Assembly (NCBI GenBank): GCA_032433765.1
Contig: JAVIAB010000159.1
Span: forward strand, 1,178,001-1,242,000
Direction of reading: 5' to 3'
Origin: Megaustenia siamemsis
Lineage: Eukaryota; Mollusca; Gastropoda; Stylommatophora; Ariophantidae
DNA: 64,000 nucleotides
Position numbers and translations under genes: made by a program. This document shows, in pieces, positions 21,390 through 31,870 of this stretch. Each line of letters opens with the position of its first letter. Positions within the stretch are counted from its first letter, which is position 1. Below the pieces are notes generated by a model that was given only the letters and a program-made list of their open reading frames with translations, was not told the DNA's origin and did not search any database.

Positions 21390-22430
21390 ACTTCATGACA
21401 TTAAAATTACTTTTTTTCCATTCCTATTCTTTTGTTTATTTCAGTTGTACATTTTCCATCACTGGTTATAGTATGTCCAAGGTTGTTGTAGTTCTAAACT
21501 GTCTCCAGGTCTATTCCTTCAATTTTGATATAAACTTGTGGGTTTTGAGAATCTTCTTTGTTTATGATCATAGTTTTAGTCTTTTTGATATTCATTTCTA
21601 GTCCATATTTTTTGCTTGTCATGTTTATTTCATTAAGTAATTGTTGTAGGTCTTTATGATTTTCTACTAGTAGTACAGTATCGTCAGCATATCTATAATT
21701 ATTGATTATCTTTCCATTAATTTGTAGGCTATAGATAGAAGATTGGGAAGGGAAATGATCGCCTACGCCAACCGGTATGGCACATGATGATGATAATGAA
21801 TTTGTAGGCCTATCATCTCTATGATGTTTTTAAAGATTTGCTCAGTGTATAGATTGAACAAGCTTAGTGATAGGATGCATCCCTGTCTTACTCCCCTTTT
21901 TATATTAATGGGTGTAGAGTTATCTTTGTTATATTTTATTATCGCTGTTTGCTCCCATACATATTAGTCGTATATCCATGTCATCTAGATGTCTCTCTTT
22001 TAGGCATTCTATAAGTTGTTTGTGTTGTACTCTATCAAAAGCTTTGGTGTAGTCTATGAAGCAGGCATATATTGGTTTGTTTACTTCTGTGTACTTTTCG
22101 ATTAATGTTCTCATGCAGAATATGGCTTCTTTTGTCCCACTATTTTTCCTAAATCCAAATTGCTGCTCATCTAATTCAGTATTGATTTTATTCTGAATCC
22201 TTCCTTGTATAACTTTTAGCAAGATTTTTGTAACATGGCTCATCAGGCTTATTGTTCTAAAGTCACTGCATTCAACTGCACCATTCTTTTTAGGAAATGC
22301 AATGAATGCTTTTCCACCTCAGATTTTAAGATTGTATAGCCTGATGTACATTTTATAACTGGTTCTTCTATATTGCCTAGATTAATTATGCCCAAGCACA
22401 ACTTAATATCTACAGCTAACGACGTCAATG
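21390..22430 (-). mobile_element. F1 RTE-like LINE, RT part in inverted orientation
   Basis: Minus-strand frames: MSHVTKILLKVIQGRIQNKI, DEQQFGFRKNSGTKEAIFCM, ACFIDYTKAFDRVQHKQLIE (motif A), KRGVRQGCILSLSLFNLYTE, then after a 69-bp insertion NGKIINNYRYADDTVLL and an MNIKKTKTMIINKEDS-like end. It abuts, near 22430, the plus-strand endonuclease part of the same family. The two halves of one element are thus arranged head to head. Confidence 0.85.
21730..21798 (+). mobile_element. 69-bp extremely truncated LINE insertion with target duplication
   Basis: The F1 RT sequence is interrupted by 69 bp ending gatcgcctacgccaaccg, then gatgatgataatg, which is the F2-type 3' end. The insert is flanked by aatttgtaggc at 21719-21729 and 21799-21809. 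Present in both large copies. Confidence 0.7.
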
Positions 22431-22439
22431 GGGACTCCA

Positions 22440-22925
22440 CAGCCACCTCATCCGGTAGGGAGCGTCATGTGCTACAGGTGACACCTGATCGTCATCAAGC
22501 TACTGTATGCAAGATCAAAAATAAAGAGACACTAGCAATAGGAACTTGGAACATTAGATCAGCATTCCAGGTTGGCAAACTAGAAAACATCAACCAAGAA
22601 ATGAAGAGAATGAAATTTAACATCTTGGGACTATGTGAAGTGAGATGGACAGGGGCAGGATTATTACAATGTGACAGTGGACATGTAATTTACTCTGGGG
22701 GAACACACACAAGAAAAAGGAGTAGGCATCATGTTAGATAGAGAAAGAAGCAAAACAGTGAAAGGATTTTGGCCATTAACAGATAGAGTAGTTCTCTAGT
22801 AAAATTGAGAAGTAGACCAATGGATATCAACATACTTCAAGTTTATGCAAAAATAAGTAAATAACACTTTATACAACGAGTTAGAGATGACCAAGGAACA
22901 GTGTAAACCCCAAGAAATAACTATT
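22440..22925 (+). mobile_element. F1 RTE-like LINE, endonuclease N-terminus (continues at 23216-23245)
   Basis: The plus strand encodes KETLAIGTWNIRSAFQVGKL, ENINQEMKRMKFNILGLCEV and RWTGAGLLQCDSGHVIYSGG, the start of an APE-type endonuclease (N in TWNIRS, E in LGLCEVRWTG). After frameshifts it reads TLYNELEMTKEQCKPQEIT. A SINE then splits it, and the frame resumes as IILGDFTAK (the D-F-N/T catalytic block) at 23218. This resembles the RTE clade. Confidence 0.85.
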
Positions 22926-23215
22926 ATATATATATATATTTTGTTTTCGTTCACCAGCCTTGACTTCTGACGAAGTCCATAGAGACCAGGAACTGAATTG
23001 CACGTGTTAATCCAATTTTCCCTGGCAACAGTGTACACGGGGGTCCCTTGCCGCACAGGCAGATAATTCCGACTTTGGAGATACTCATATTTTTTCCGTC
23101 GATGAGTAAATGACGTTTCAAGCCGGGCCTCGTTGCTAAGACCAAGGATGGTTGCCGCAGAGAGAAATCATCAATAAAATTCCAACCGGTGTAGCCGTGA
23201 TTTGAACCCACAACA
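22926..23215 (-). mobile_element. S1 SINE inserted in the endonuclease
   Basis: Minus strand from about 23214: gggttcaaatcacggctaca (B box), then the central blocks ctctctgcggcaaccatcc, tcatcgacgg, tctccaaagtcggaattatc, and the 3' part attggattaacacg to ggacttcgtcagaagtc. It ends near a (ta)n tract. The head is slightly 5'-truncated. It interrupts the RTE-like endonuclease between EIT and IILGDF. Confidence 0.8.
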
Positions 23216-23244
23216 TATTATATTAGGGGATTTCACTGCGAAGA

Positions 23245-24310
23245 TCATCATCATCAAGTACTGGGACTGCTGGCGTAGGTGATCATGTCTCTCCACAACT
23301 TTCGATCTCGTCAGTTATTTATCATTTCTGTTGTTGACCTTCTGCCAAGCCATTCTTTTAAGAGTCTGGTATTTTTTCTCTTTGCTTCCCTCTATTTCTT
23401 CGTCCCTCAATTTTCCCAGTTGTTACAATATATTCCAGTTGTTCTCTTCTCATCACATGGCCAAAAATGATGAATGTTTCTTCCGAATATTGAAAATTAG
23501 CTCTCTATTTGCTTTGGCCTCTTTCAGAACGATTTCATTACTCTTCTTAGCTGTCCATGGTATTCTCAACATTCTTCTGTAAAACCACATTTCTACAGAC
23601 TCCAGTGATTTTCTTGCATGTTGTCCTATTGTCCATGACTCACGCATCCATATGTTAAGACTGGCTCTACGTAACATTTAAGAACTCTTTTTCTTGTTTC
23701 TATTGTCAAAAATGGATTGCATAGTATCTTCCTCATTTTTTTGGAAAGCTGCTTTTGCCTGAGCCATTCTGCACCTCACCTCTTTTGTACATCTTCCGTC
23801 TGAGGTTAACAAAGTTCCCAAATATTTAAATTCATTTACCTGTTTTAATATTGTTCCACTTGTCTTTCTTTTGCACTGAGGCGATGTCCCTTTCTTTGTT
23901 GTTACTACTGTCTTTCTGCTATTAAGACTGAGTCCTTTATTTTTGCTCTCCTTCACTATAATGTCCAGCATTTCTTGTAACTCATGTTCACTCTTAGCGA
24001 TTAAGACTGTATCATCAGCATACCTTAGATTATTTGATTTTAAAATAATCTCACTATAAATATTAAACAAATCTGATGACAGCACACAACCTTGTCTATC
24101 ATCCTGTTTTATTTGTTGAAACATTCCCATTTGGTTTCCAGTTCTTATCGCCGCTGTTTGTTGCCAGTACATGTTCTTTATTACCTTTAGCTCTTGGCTG
24201 TCTGCGTTTATGCTTTCTAAAATTTTGATTATTTCTTGGTGCTTTACTTTGTCAAATGCTTTGGTATAATCTATAAAACATAGGTATAGATCGGTTTTCA
24301 CCTCTATCAA
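23245..24310 (-). mobile_element. F2 RTE-like LINE, RT core to 3' end
   Basis: Minus-strand frames in order: LYLCFIDYTKAFDKVKHQEI (motif A), KQDDRQGCVLSSDLFNIYSE (motif B), NNLRYADDTVLIAKSEHELQ (YADD), KGLSLNSRKTVVTTKKG, NEFKYLGTLLTSDGRCTKEV, then after a shift MWFYRRMLRIPWTAKKSNE. It ends in the tail gatcacctacgccagcagtc, then gatgat. Two main open blocks (24310-23678 and 23677-23453) are split by a frameshift. The 5' end is truncated. The right copy reaches the window edge. Confidence 0.9.
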
Positions 24311-24334
24311 TGTACGATCGCTGAGAAGAATAAC

Positions 24335-25220
24335 TCAAAACACGTTTTCAATCTATACACTGAGCAAATCTTTAAAAGCATCACAGAGATGCCAGACCTA
24401 AACATTAATGGAAAGATAATCAATAACCTAAGATATGCTGATGATACTGTTCTACTAGCAGAACATCCTAAGACCTACAACAATTGCTTAATGTGATAAA
24501 CATAACAAGCAAAAAATATGGACTAGATATGAATATCAAAATGACTAAAACTAAGATCATAAACAAAAAATTCTCAAGACCTACAATTAAATATAACAGT
24601 TGAAGGAATACATCTGGAGATAGAGGTACAACTACCTTGGACATACTATAACCAATGATGGAAAATGTAAAATTGAAATAAATAAAAGAATAGATATGGC
24701 AAAAAGTAATTTTAATGCCATGAAAAATATACTATAAACTGTTGTTTATAACAACAAAACAAATGTCAGCAGGGCTGAAACTGAGAATGGCAAAATTTTA
24801 CGTTTTCTCAGTATTCCTGTATGGTGCAGAAACATGGACATTAGACAAGAAAACAGAACAGAAAATTGAAGCCTTTGAAATGTGGATTTATAGAATAATA
24901 GGAAGAATTGGATGGAAAGAAAAGAAAACAAACGATGAAGTTTTAAAACAACTAGAAATACATGTATAAAGAGAACTAATAAATACAATTAAGACAAGAC
25001 AAATGAAATTTTTGGGGCACGTTAAAAGACACAACAGCCTACTAAAAATAATATTGGAAGGGAAAATACAAGGTAAAAGAGGCAGACCAAGACTAACATG
25101 GACAAGTAACATCAAAAGATGGACAAGTCAATCTATGACAACCTGCACCATCAATGCAAGAAATAGAGTGGAATGGCGATCCACGGTAGCCAACCTTCGT
25201 TGCGGAGACGGCACTCACTA
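24335..25220 (+). mobile_element. F1 RTE-like LINE, palm to 3' end
   Basis: Plus strand: FNLYTEQIFKSITEMPDLNI, NNLRYADDTVLLAEHPK, then after shifts MFITTKQMSAGLKLRMAKFY, LYGAETWTLDKKTEQKIEAF, MWIYRIIGRIGWKEKKTND and FLGHVKRHNSLLKIILEGK, ending RCGDGTH. Unlike other F1 copies the FLYGAETW block is intact. A small extra tataaactgttgtttata lies near 24732. Truncated at its 5' end against the F2 element. Confidence 0.9.
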
Positions 25221-25221
25221 G

Positions 25222-26165
25222 TATAGTTTTCACACACACCAGACTGTTTCTAAATCTCTTGTTTATCATTATGTAATCAATTTGATTACGCGCGTTGTCT
25301 CCTAGACTTTTCCATGTCCACAGACGTCTTGGATGTTGCTTAAACCAGATGTTTCATATCATCATGTTGTGTGTTCTTGTCAAGTCAACAAATGTGTCAC
25401 CTATTTCATTCCTCTCGCCTAAGCCATAATAACCACCTACATACTCAACTCTTTCCTTTCCTACTTTTTCGTTGAGATCCCCTACAACTATGGTGTTTTT
25501 CTGTGGTTTGCATTGACGAAGTGCTATACTAAACTCGTCTTAAAGCTTATCAACTGTTTCATCTAGACTGTCTGCTTTTGGAGCATAAACTTGTATGAGA
25601 CTGATTTCTATTGGCTTTCCATTCAATTTCACTAAAAGGACTCTGTCAGATATTGGCTAACAGCCTTTTACTGATCTTGCCCTTTCTTTATCGATAATGA
25701 TACCTACTCCTCTTTGGTGTCCAGTACCTTCAGAAAAGATTATTTTATGTTCACCAGAATGTATTTCCCTTGATCCAGTGTATCTCATTTCCCACTGCCT
25801 GTGTTCACTGTCCCACTGCATGTAAATCCACCCTTTTCATTTCCTGTTTGATGTTTCCCATTTTTCTCTTCTGCCTGAGTGTCCTCACATTCCAAGCACC
25901 TATCTTCAGATTTGGTTTTATCTTGACCTTGTTTACAGTAGAGTGATGACGATCGGGTATCACATGATGTCCCCTACTGAACGAGGGTATTCCATTGGAA
26001 ACCCCCCTTGACGTTGTTGTTGTGAATTCTGCAATTGTGGCGACCCATGATTATACAAATAATTTACGACGGTGGTTTTCTGTTACCTTCCGTCGGTTTG
26101 TTTACGGTTGGTTCCGCTAGCCTTTGACTTAAAAGTATTACCCACAAGGTAGTGGGGTTGTTTTA
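25222..26165 (-). mobile_element. RTE-like LINE, endonuclease domain and 5' leader
   Basis: The minus strand, with stops, gives NLKIGAWNVRTLRQKRKMGN, IKQEMKRVDLHAVG, an HQRGVGIII-like block, KLNGKPIEISLIQVYAPKAD, TIVVGDLNEKVGKERVEYVG, GLGERNEIGDTFVD and NARNQIDYIMINKRF. These are the successive APE endonuclease motifs (N, E, Y, D-x-N, Q-I-D-Y). Upstream on the minus strand lies a GC-richer leader with ATGGGTCGCCACAATTGCAG, resembling the segment at 22430-22500. The leader was interrupted by the hAT element at 26174. Confidence 0.85.
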
Positions 26166-26173
26166 CTTCAGGG

Positions 26174-26937
26174 CAGTGGCGTATTCTCTATGATACCGCA
26201 GCTACCGCCGGCAGCCTGAATATATTAACGAAATACAAAAGGAAATGATAATTTATTATATTTTAAAAAATAATTATATTACACGTTTCTTAGGCCAAAA
26301 TGATTTATTTACTTTTCATTAAAGGAAGGTTTTCCTCTGGCCACTATAACGTTTGTGAATGAAACTAAAACTATTATACATTGAAACCTCTAGAAGTCAG
26401 CGGTACATTTTTAATCTATCCGGGTTTTGTATTAACAACCTTGACATTCAAAAATATGAGTCAAAATATATAGCGGGTGTTGAAGCAAGAGCAATGCGGT
26501 TTCATGGGTTATTTTTAGCTCTGGCCAATCAGAATCGTCACAAAGTGAAACTTTGTCTTATTACCGGAACATCCTTAGCTATTTATAACTACGTTATGGG
26601 CATCATCATCTGTAGAAAGAACTTTTTCTGCTCTTAAGAGAATCAAATCTTATTGTCTCTCAACTCAGACACAAGAACGCTTATCTGGTTTGGCAATAAT
26701 GTCCATTGAGAAATCATTCCTTCAGAAATTTAGAAACCGACACAACAGTACTTTCAATGACAAAGTCATCAAGACATCTTCGTCCCAAACAAGACTGATA
26801 TAATTAACATAAATAAGTAATTTAAAATGTAGTGATGTTATTAGAAAATATTACTTTGTTAGCCTACTGAATATGATGTATGTTTTTATTTATTGTGTCA
26901 GCGGTAGACCAGACTCTAAAATCAGTATACGCCACTG
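26174..26937 (+). mobile_element. Non-autonomous hAT transposon, complete ends
   Basis: The element starts cagtggcgta and ends tacgccactg, a perfect 10-bp inverted repeat. It is flanked by a perfect 8-bp duplication, cttcaggg, at 26166-26173 and 26938-26945, as expected for hAT. On the plus strand from about 26587 it reads ASSSVERTFSALKRIKSYC, then ERLSGLAIMSIEKSFLQKF, the C-terminal dimerisation domain of a hAT transposase. The catalytic core is missing. It inserted into the LINE leader at 25222-27200. At 764 bp it is an internal deletion derivative that would need a transposase in trans. Confidence 0.9.
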
Positions 26938-26945
26938 CTTCAGGG

Positions 26946-27359
26946 TACCCTCCCTTAGCCTTTTACTCTTCCGAGCATACCTGCAAGGCAGCAGTAGGTT
27001 GTACTGCCTAGTGCAGGCAAAATGTACCCGACTTGACAGAAGCTCAAATAATAGGAAAGTATATACAGCAGCACTTCAACATGGACGATCTGACAGCTCT
27101 GAGACATGTGTCCCGGACAATCCGAATATCTCCATCTTACTGCACATATTTTTCCTACCACCCCTACAACATCGATGAACGCTAGTGTCCAAGACCTGCC
27201 TGGTTGCACAAACAGCTTAATTCAAATTTGTGTCTTAGTCCAGCGCGCGGACGTCTTTGAAATATAATTCATGTCACGGCCGTTAGTTTTTAGCAAAATA
27301 TTTTACTTTACGTTACATACATCTGATAAGTATTTTAATGTTTAAGATTTATTGTAAAC
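26946..27359 (-). other. LINE leader continuation and spacer
   Basis: Sequence from 26946 to about 27200 continues the LINE leader cut by the hAT element (ctaagggagggtaccctgaa, minus strand). The rest to 27359 is AT-rich with no gene recognised. Confidence 0.45.
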
Positions 27360-27600
27360 TTCTTTCTTTCTAGATACGATCTAAAAGAGAGATAGCCAAA
27401 ATCTTACGGTAACAGTTAATCTTCGTAGCTTGTAAATCATTCAGTAGCTTTGCTATAAGGGTCCATGTTTCGCAAGCGTATAGGAGTTTAATATTGCCAG
27501 AGTGTACATCAGCCACGATACAAGAATAATGTTCTTGTCTTTCCAAATAAAATTCAGCTTTGCCAGGGCTGTTAACAAAGATCGTCTGACTTAACATGTG
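27360..27600 (-). mobile_element. LINE C-terminal remnant of another group
   Basis: A minus-strand frame of 75 codons contains IKLLYACETWTLIAKLLNDL and QATKINCYRKILAISLLD. The ACETWTL and CYRKIL blocks are typical of the region after RT in non-LTR elements. It differs from F1-F4. Confidence 0.65.
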
Positions 27601-27614
27601 GACATGTGTCTAGG

Positions 27615-27850
27615 AAACTATTGCTCTGTGTCTCATATAAGTACATGAATGTGCCTCAAACAATTTGTCGTTTGTCTCAAACAACCACTAGATTATGTTT
27701 TTACAAAGTTTGATGCCTGTCTCAAATAACGATATAAATGTACTTTCAACAAAATGTTGTTTGTCTCAAATAGCCAAGTGAATCTGTCTTTAACATGCTG
27801 CCTGTCTCAAATAACATTATAAATCTGCCTTTAAATAGTTTGTTGCTAAG
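27615..27850. repeat. Degenerate tandem repeat around tgtctcaaataac
   Basis: About four to five imperfect units of 50-60 bp, each with tgtctcaaa followed by taacNNtataaatctgcctt or similar. Low identity between units indicates an old array. Confidence 0.6.
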
Positions 27851-28374
27851 AAAAAACAGACTCCCGTCTCCAAGATGGCGGATCTAGTCCACGTCCTCTC
27901 AATCGCTGCGGAAAGTGCATCCGGGGTCTGATTAATTTCTGTTCTCCGTTGCACTTTTCTGCGTTAGAAGTTAAAATGATGATATACTTATTACATCTGC
28001 GCCGCTAAAGCGAGGTCGTAGGCTGACAACAGTCCCTTTTTGACAAATCAAGTGTTGTGAATGCGACTTTTCACCGTCTGGACTTGATCTGCGCTTTACG
28101 TCACATTGGTGCTGTTCATGACCGTTTTTGGAATTCCTTGTCGCAAGTTTTTTTACATGTTACTTATTAATGTGAAATGCTTCGTCAGCCGCAGTTTTAT
28201 CCTTTTAGAGACTTTGCACCGTGTTTTGCTCGTCGTAGGCTGCATTCACTAGAGTAATCAAGAATCTGAAGGGCGCGTCATTGCTGTGCTTGCGACATTG
28301 TTATGTGTGCTACGTCATCGTAATGGCCCATCATAAATCCCTAGTGAAAAGTGTTCCTTGTTGCAGTTTCCTCA

Positions 28375-28735
28375 CATTCCCAGTCCATGGAGGACTACTT
28401 GGTCTCGAGACAAGACGCCGGCCTCAGGACAGAGAGGTTGTAGGTTCAAATCTCGGCTACACCAGTTGGGATTTTTATTGATGATTTCTCTTTGCGGCAA
28501 CCACCCCTGGTCTCAGCAGCGAGACCCGGCTTGAAACGTCAGTTACTCATCGACGGAAAAAAAAACAAAAAAAATATGAGTACCTCTGAAGTCGGAGTTA
28601 TCTGCCTGTGCGGCGAGGGACCCCTTTGCACACGGTTGCCAGGGAAAAATGGATTAACACGCAAAATTCAGTTCCTAGTCTCTAGGGACTTCGTCAGAGT
28701 TGAAAGTGGCGAACGCAACAACAAGATGGAAGATG
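28375..28735 (+). mobile_element. S1 SINE in unit 1
   Basis: Best preserved S1 copies are in the 4.3-kb units: head with ggttgtaggttcaaatctcg (B box), central acctctgaagtcggagttat, 3' part ggattaacacgcaaaattca and ggacttcgtcagagtt, and a tail ggcgaacgcaacaacaag. The central domain and the end are shared with the second SINE type at 62900-63147. Confidence 0.8.
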
Positions 28736-28904
28736 CATCACAGAAATACAAAGCAGTATAGCTCTGCCAAAATAGCATTTCAGAATGAAATTCTTACCTA
28801 TATGGAAGTGAATCATGGACAGTAAACAAAGAAATGATAAGACGATTAGAGCCACACAGATGGGATTTCTCAGAAAAATGTTGAAAGTAAAAATGTAGAA
28901 ACAT

Positions 28905-29115
28905 GGACAACAAATAGAAAATTACAATTGTGTGATGATGTATTTCTTTATTCTAGACATGTGTAGACACATGAACACAAATAGAAAATTAAAATTGTGT
29001 GATGATGTATTTCTTTATTCTAGACATGTGTAGACACATGAACACAAATAGAAAATTAAAATTGTGTGATGATGTATTTCTTTATTCTAGACGTGTAGAC
29101 ACATGAACACAAATA
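28905..29115. repeat. 67-bp tandem repeat, three units (unit 1)
   Basis: Core gtgtgatgatgtatttcttt, then attctagacatgtgtagaca, with the palindromic-looking catgtgtagacacatg. Also at 33195-33410 and 37485-37700 in units 2 and 3. Just upstream (about 28790-28890) is a plus-strand LINE scrap reading YGSESWTVNKEMIRRLE. Confidence 0.85.
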
Positions 29116-29429
29116 GAAGGGCACAAAAACAGACGTGTTGAAACATTGCCACAAAAGTTGAAAGATAACAAATAATCAAACAAAACATTGTAATGTTACT
29201 TGTTTCACAACTTATTGGCTGACATGTTAGATATTGCAATTTTCAATCTACAACACATCATATCAGTTCTGTTATTGATTGTTTGCCATGCCATGACTCC
29301 AGGCATCAAATCAGTTCTGTTATTGATTGTTTGCCATGCCATGACTCCAAACTATCTAGTATTTTCCCTCATCGTCCATGATTTCTCTTTCCTCGTATTT
29401 TGCCAGTTGTAACCAAGTATTCTCTCTGA

Positions 29430-30240
29430 GATTTTCCTCATTGGTCTTTTTAACTGTCCAGGGAACTTTCAACATTCTTCTGAGAAATCCCATCTCTGTG
29501 GCCTCTAATCACCTTTTCATTTGTTTGTCTATTGTCCATCATTTGCTTCCATAGGTCATAATCTGTTCTATATAGCACCGATGAACTCTTTTTCTCACTT
29601 CTGTTGACATAGGTTAATTGCATAAGAAATTTTTCATTTTCTGAAATGCTATTTTGGACTAAGCTATTCTGTTTTTTTATTTCTGTGGTACATCTATCTG
29701 ATGTTATTATTGTACTCAAGTATTTCAAAAGTTGTTTCAGATTTGTCCTGTTTATTTTTATGCTGCATGATGGTGATGATTGTTTCTTCGATATAACCAT
29801 TACTTCTGTTTTCTTACTATTCAGAATGAGACCTTTCTTGCTGCATTCTTTTACTATTATGTCTATAATTTTTTGTAGTTCATTATCTGACTTTGCTATT
29901 AAGACTGTGTCATCCGTATATAACAAATTATTTATGTTGTGACCGTTGACTTCAATTCCTTTTTTGTCTATTATTGACCTCATAATATTTTCGCTGTAAA
30001 GTGAACACAAATCCGGTGACAGAACACAGCCTTGTCTAACTTATTGTTTTATATATTGGATTGTCCTGTTTGGTTGTTAATTCGTATAGCTGCTGTTTGT
30101 TGCAAGTACTGTTTTTTTAATAATTCGCAGAACCTTGCCATCAATGTTTAATTTCTTCAGCACATTTATTATCTCCAGATGCTTTACTTTGTCAAATGCT
30201 TTTATGTAGTCTATAAAGCACAAACTCTTTCTATCAATGT
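29430..30240 (-). mobile_element. F2-like LINE fragment in unit 1
   Basis: The minus strand reads LCFIDYIKAFDKVKHLEIIN (motif A), QYLQQTAAIRINNQTGQ, MCSLYSENIMRSIIDKKGIE, INNLLYTDDTVLIAKSDNEL (YTDD in place of YADD) and KKGLILNSKKTEVMVISKK, then broken C-terminal text. A separate minus-strand RT piece (about 32005-31870) with CPGKAPGPDNITIEEV appears to be the upstream part of the same element. If so, the hAT sequence sits between them. Confidence 0.8.
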
Positions 30241-30344
30241 TATTAAAATGTAAATGACCAGAAGTCCCGAATTTCTAACTGTCCCAAACTTGTCCCTATT
30301 TACATAGACATAGACAATTATGATTTCAACTATAGTTAGTTTGT

Positions 30345-31870
30345 AATTGTTGCAACAAATGGCATCAAAACGTAAATGCAGTTTCAATCAAGATTTACAA
30401 AAGGACAACCCCTTTCTAAAATATTCTACACCAGACTTCAATGTAAGATGCAGTATATGTGCCTCTGGGTTTTCGATTAACCATAGTGGACATGGTGATA
30501 TTAAGAGTCACATAAATAGTGTGAAACATAAGAGAGCCGTTGCTACAGCTGCGTCAAGCTCGCCGTTAACATTTTTTTCTAGTTGAACAGATTGGTGACA
30601 AAGAAGAACAATTAGCTGCTACAGAAGGTACATCTGCCTATCATACAGTGATACACAATCATACAGTGATACACAATCAGACATTTAGAGCTATGGACTA
30701 TTGGTGACAAAGAAGAACAATTAGCTACTACAGAAGGTACATCTGCCTATCATACAGTGATACACAATCATACAGTGATACACAATCATACAGTGATACA
30801 CAATCATACATTTAGATCTATGGACTGCACATCAAAATTACTTCAGGTTACTTTAGAACCAAAATTTGCTTGTGCATATAAGAAAAGAGGCCATTATTGG
30901 AAATATGTTCACACCCCATTTTCAAAAAGAGTTGAGATGTGATCTAGAAAACTGAACATTTATTTCCATTCTAAGAGATGCTTCCAACCACAAGGAAAGC
31001 ATCTGATATTGTTAGTAGTTTTATTAATGATTGTCTAAAGGAAAACAATTTAGAAAGAAATGTAGTTGCATTTTGTGCAGACAACACAAATTCTAATTTT
31101 GGGGGCGCTGAAAGGAAAGGACGATGTTTTCATAAAGCTGAAAGAAAATATTGGACATGGTTTGATAGGTGTTGGTTGTACATGCCATATTTTCCACAAC
31201 ACTGTTACAGCAGCTACAGATGTATGACCTATTGATGTTGAGATGGTTAATGCTAAAATGTATCTGCACTTCAAATCATACACAGTTAGAGTTGAAAGTC
31301 TCAGGGAGTTTTGCCAGTTTGTGGACACAGACTTCCAAATGATAATATGTTATGTATAGACAAGGTATTTTAGAGGCAGTAATCTCTGCAATATGTGCCA
31401 TTTTGACACGCAAAGTTTCTGTTTTTGAGATTGTGGTTCTGCCCTATGTGCCGTCTTCGGCTCGAAAGGACAATAGAGATAGAGACAAGGTGGCTTGCAC
31501 AGCTGCCTGCAGTTGAAAAGGTTTCTTCACATGTTCCTGACTTTAGAATCATATTTCCAGTCTCATGAAAGATGCCCAGTCTTTAGACATACATTCTTTG
31601 AAAACCTCCTGTCTGAAGCATCCTCTTTCCATGGAGCAGTGCAGACAGAAAGTAGAGGGACAGGTGGCCTCTGTTTTTGGAGTAAATGACAACATCAATG
31701 GTTTGAGAACTATCTTGGGAGTCCAAACTGGAAGATGGTTTCTTGCCATCAAGAGTTCAGCTATTCTTGACAAGCTGGAAATGGAAGGATGATGTGAACA
31801 AGTTTAAAGCCAGTGTTTCTTCATTCTATGAAACAGTTTTAAGTTATTTGACGAAATGGGCTGCAAATAT
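30345..31870 (+). pseudogene. Decayed hAT-family transposase (BED-type finger at N-terminus), unit 1
   Basis: Begins MASKRKCSFNQDLQKDNPFL (ATG at 30359) and continues with a BED-like finger, VRCSICASGFSINHSGHGDI then KSHINSVKHKR (C-x2-C and H-x4-5-H spacing). A VIHNHT repeat, coded by an 18-bp tandem repeat, follows. Broken blocks then read LLQVTLEPKFACA, SSFINDCLKENNLERNV, GVGCTCHIFHNTVTAATD, VRVESLREFCQFVDTDFQ and RWLAQLPAVEKVLHMFLTLE, in different frames. This is the order of a DUF4371/ZMYM-like hAT transposase. The C-terminal dimerisation domain is missing. An extra T near 30580 breaks the frame here. Terminal inverted repeats were not found. Confidence 0.8.
31367..31482 (+). mobile_element. 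116-bp truncated SINE/LINE 3'-end insertion in the hAT pseudogene
   Basis: The insert ends ccctatgtgccgtcttcggc, then tcgaaaggacaatagagat. It is flanked by agacaaggt at 31358-31366 and 31483-31491. It matches, in reverse, the 3' part of the SINE at 46875-47146 and the F3 LINE tail. It splits the hAT frame before RWLAQLPAVEKV. Also present in units 2 and 3 (about 35660 and 39860). Confidence 0.75.

Noticed and set aside
24728..24760. Small palindrome tataaactgttgtttata in an F1 LINE as a regulatory hairpin
   Set aside because: It is present in one decayed LINE copy only and looks like a chance local insertion.
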